Positions 57,668 to 64,000 of a stretch of DNA of 64,000 nt are shown here, one piece after another. The stretch is from Acanthamoeba sp. SK_2022b (Eukaryota; Discosea; Longamoebia; Acanthamoebidae): positions 37,921 to 101,920 of the forward strand of contig JANDJZ010000042.1 in the NCBI GenBank assembly GCA_027943245.1. The letters run 5' to 3'. Position numbers and translations under genes: made by a program. The notes beneath the pieces are model-generated. The model did not search any database, was not told the origin of the DNA, and saw only the letters and a program-made list of their open reading frames with translations. Every line of letters begins with the position of its first letter. Position 1 is the first letter of the stretch.

Positions 57668-60134
57668 GCACGCACACACGCACACACACACACACACACG
57701 CACGCACGCACACACACACACACACGACACACACGCGTACTCGTTGGCGCCGAGGCAGAAGGCGAGGCCGGCCCTGTGCGAGATGCGGAAGTGGGCGAGC
57801 GCGTCCTTCTTGTTCTTGCCGGTGATGGTGAACGAGCCGGGCGTCGACGAGAACCGGACCAGGTAGGTCCCGTGCTTGTGCTTGGCCAGCAGCAGCTCGG
57901 CCTCGGCCTCGGTCACGTCGCCGTGGAACCACTCCTCCCGCAGCGTCCCCTGAGCTCGGCGAAGGCGACACGGTGAGGCCACGAGAAGGCAAGAGATCGG
58001 GAGAGAGAGGGCGGTGGACGCGCACTTCGATCTCGTCGAGGAACTGGGCGGGGGTGTCGAGCGGCCCGAAGCACTCGAGGGCGCGAGCAAACTGTTCGAT
58101 GCCCACCATGTCCCGGTCCTTGGCCACCAGCACCCGCACGAGCTCCAGCCGATTGGCGTCCGCGCCCTGCAACCAAGCCACCGCAACACAATCGGCCAAT
58201 CAACAATCAGTCGATTAACCAATCAACCAATCAAGAAAACGAGCAACAAGAGGGAGGTGGAGTGCCTTGATGTTGAAGAAGTCGGTGAAGGCCTGCTGGA
58301 ACTCGTTCCACGTGACGGTCTCCCGGGTGAGGAAATACTGGGCCCAGAGCGCGCACGCCCGCTTGTCCCGCAGCGTGGCCTCGAGCGTCACCTGTGCTGG
58401 CGGCCGTCAGGACGGGTGAAGGAAAGAGATGGGGGGGGGGCGAGTCGGGCGCGGGGGCGGGGCGTGCCTTGTAGAACACGTTCGAGGAGAGCATGTCGAC
58501 AAAGGCCGGCCGCTTGGAGGGCACCGTGTCCCAACACGACCGTATCAGCTTGGCCAGCCGCACTGCGCACACGATCGCGAAGCTCGGTGAGACCTCCCGA
58601 AAGAGGTTTCAGCGAAGTAAAAGGTCAAGAGAGGGAGGGAGGGAGGGGGAGAGAGTACCGGGGCAAGTGGACGGGATCTTGGGCCGCTCGTTCTTCTTCA
58701 CGACAACGTCGATGAGCGACTGCAGGGATGTGAACTCGCTGAACGGTTCCTCGCCCGTGGCCAACTCGTACAGCACCATGCCGAACGAGTAGATGTCTGT
58801 TCGTGCCCCAGTCCAAATAAATAAATAAAATAATCATTAAATCAATATGTTTTCTCATTTTCTAAAATAAATAAATAAAAATATTAAAAAGGTGGGAAGG
58901 GAGAAGTCGAGACCTGTCTTTTCGTCGTACTCGAGGCCGAGGAGCATCTCGGGGCTCATGTAGACGGGCGAGCCGTGCAGGCCCCTGTGCGTGCCCGAGG
59001 CGTTGATCTTGGCCAGCCCAAAGTCGGCCACCTTCACCTCCCAGTCGTCATTGACTGCACAGAGCAGGTCAAGGAGGTCAACGCAGATCGCGGTTCGACT
59101 TTAAGAAGGCGCAAAGCGCGCACGTCACATGGGGAGGCGCGGTCGAGTAGAGATACCGAGGAGGTTGGAGCACTTGAGGTCCAGGTGGAGGATGGGCGGA
59201 GCGGCGTTGTGCAGCCAATTCATGCCCAGGGCGGCGTCGCGCGCAAACGACATGCGCTGCTTGAAGGAGAGCTTCACCGACTTGTCCCGCAGCAGGTCCG
59301 TAACAGAGCCCCTGCTCGCGCCGCCGCCACGCGTCAGCAGAGGTCGACAAGGAGCGGGCCTGACGCCAGCCCGAGGGGTAGAGCGGCGAGTGGGGGAGGA
59401 GGGAGGTGTACTTGGACATGAGTTCGGTGATGATAGTGAGGTTGTCGGGCATGGTGCACGCGCCCATGAACAGGACAACATTCGGGTGTCTCAAGTTGCT
59501 GTAGAGAAGATGTTATATTGTGTGTACAGCAGAGATACACTCAATAATAATGATTACTGATATTATAAAAATAGATGATAAAATAGACTGCGCAACAGGC
59601 GTACCACATAATGTCCACTTCGTGGCCAAAGGCGCGTAGAGCCTTCTCGTCGAGAAACTTGGCAGTGAGCTTCTTGACGGCGACGTCCTTGGCATAGAGT
59701 TTGGCCCTGTACACCTTGCCGTACGACCCCGAGCCGAGCAACTCGCCCAGCTTGAGATCTTTGGGATCTATCTCGTAGTTGGTAACGAACACCGAGTAGT
59801 CCAGCGTTTTCTTGGCCGCGCCCTTCTCGTCCTCCTTTTTCTCGTCCTTTGCCTGCCCTTCCTTCTCCTTCTGCTCTCGCTCATCTTTGCCCCTTGTTGC
59901 GCCGGCAGTTGGGGTTGCACGATGGCCGCCTGCAGCATGTCTATCCTTCGTGGCGCGTGTAGTCGTCGATGGCTCGTCGGATTCAGAAGAATCAGAGTCA
60001 GAATCGTCCGAATCACTCGAAAGATCAGACGACAGATCTGAGGAGAGGTCAGAGGACGCGAGGTCTTTCTTCTTGGCGTCCTGCGGCGCATCGGCAAGCT
60101 GCAGCTTGCTCACCCCATCAGCTACGGCAGACAT
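57401..60134 (-). CDS. shk: SH2-domain protein kinase of the amoebozoan SHK family
   Basis: About ten exons. A disordered N-terminus has tandem DLSS repeats and acidic Ser runs (residues 25-55). The kinase domain follows: P-loop [23 protein letters not shown], a catalytic loop [28 protein letters not shown] and [20 protein letters not shown] helical linker leads to an SH2 domain near the C-terminus ([35 protein letters not shown]) holding the phosphotyrosine-binding Arg. Kinase-then-SH2 order is that of the Dictyostelium SHK kinases, not of metazoan Src. One intron carries a (CA)n array, read as (TG)n on the sense strand. Confidence 0.92.
57599..57733. repeat. (CA)n/(CACG)n array in an SHK intron
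   Basis: About 30 CA units followed by an interrupted CACG/CACA tract, read as TG on the sense strand. Confidence 0.95.
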
Positions 60135-60488
60135 CTCGACGATCAGCTTCTCGTTGTTTTATTACGAGTGTTGGTTTGGTGAACAGCACCAGCGCGGTGA
60201 GCTCCATTCTGAAATTCTTGAAAGTGTTTTCGAATTAGATTGCTATTTCGCAAATGCGGAGGCGTGCAGGGAAAACAAAAAATTACAGCGAAAAGAAGCT
60301 TGGCGAGACCACGTTAGCTGAACCGCGAAGAGGAAGGCCAAGGTCGCTGCACGTCTTCCATCTCAAAGAGATACGCATTGGAGAAGATAGAGAGATAACA
60401 ACTTGGCGCGAGCGAGTGATCGATTAGTGAATCGAGACCATCATTTGTCCTCTTAGGGTCACCGACAGAGTAAATCGTTTGTCAGGGC
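60135..60488. other. Divergent promoter region of SHK and the USP gene
   Basis: No gene seen. It is moderately AT-rich near 60140-60300. Confidence 0.4.

Positions 60489-64000
<3,512 letters not shown>

Overview
This window is nuclear DNA of a free-living amoebozoan, very probably Acanthamoeba (A. castellanii or a close relative). The dispersed 5S rRNA gene at 32191-32309 matches the Acanthamoeba 5S as I remember it. The genes are GC-rich and tightly packed on both strands, split by many short GT-AG introns of about 60-110 nt, and (CA)n/(TG)n arrays lie in the introns. There are no operons, ribosome binding sites, CRISPR arrays or recognisable transposons. Gene models were spliced by eye from reading-frame continuity, splice sites and family conservation. 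Coordinates give the whole start-to-stop span, introns included.

Layout, 0-20 kb: 3' part of GET3; a tandem pair of His-rich hydrophilic stress/cyst-type proteins sharing a palindromic TATA element; a 12-exon cytochrome P450; a secreted Cys-rich protein; NAD(P)HX epimerase with a minor-spliceosome AT-AC intron; a 5S pseudogene; a secreted intradiol-dioxygenase-like protein; a two-repeat PH/TH1-like protein; the splicing repressor PTB; and a Dicer-type RNase III that lacks a helicase domain.

Layout, 20-41 kb: TAF9, exosome RRP41, a Qbc-SNARE, a WRKY-like plus C2H2 regulator, a SAM-domain membrane protein, a polytopic membrane protein, a macrodomain protein with a signal peptide, a DUF218 protein, a 5S rRNA gene with repeat flanks, ARMT1 (DUF89), SKP1, a type I membrane protein built from duplicated Cys-rich exons, a large disordered protein, and tRNA-Ile(AAU).

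Layout, 41-64 kb: PAT1, a coiled-coil hypothetical protein, TRM7, ZNHIT3, SUMO, GNL1, RPS14, a head-to-head proteasome pair (PSMB3 and RPN7), ribulose-phosphate epimerase, an SH2-domain kinase (SHK), and the 5' part of a USP4/15-type deubiquitinase that runs off the window.

Most genes are housekeeping functions in RNA metabolism (PTB, Dicer, RRP41, PAT1, TRM7), ubiquitin/SUMO/proteasome biology (SKP1, SUMO, PSMB3, RPN7, USP) and translation (RPS14, GNL1, 5S, tRNA). The most unusual signals are at RNA-processing level: a U12-type AT-AC intron, a repeated class of GC-AG introns with donor CAG|GCAC, dinucleotide arrays abutting 3' splice sites, and introns placed directly after the start ATG. 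I found no convincing wholly new multi-gene system.
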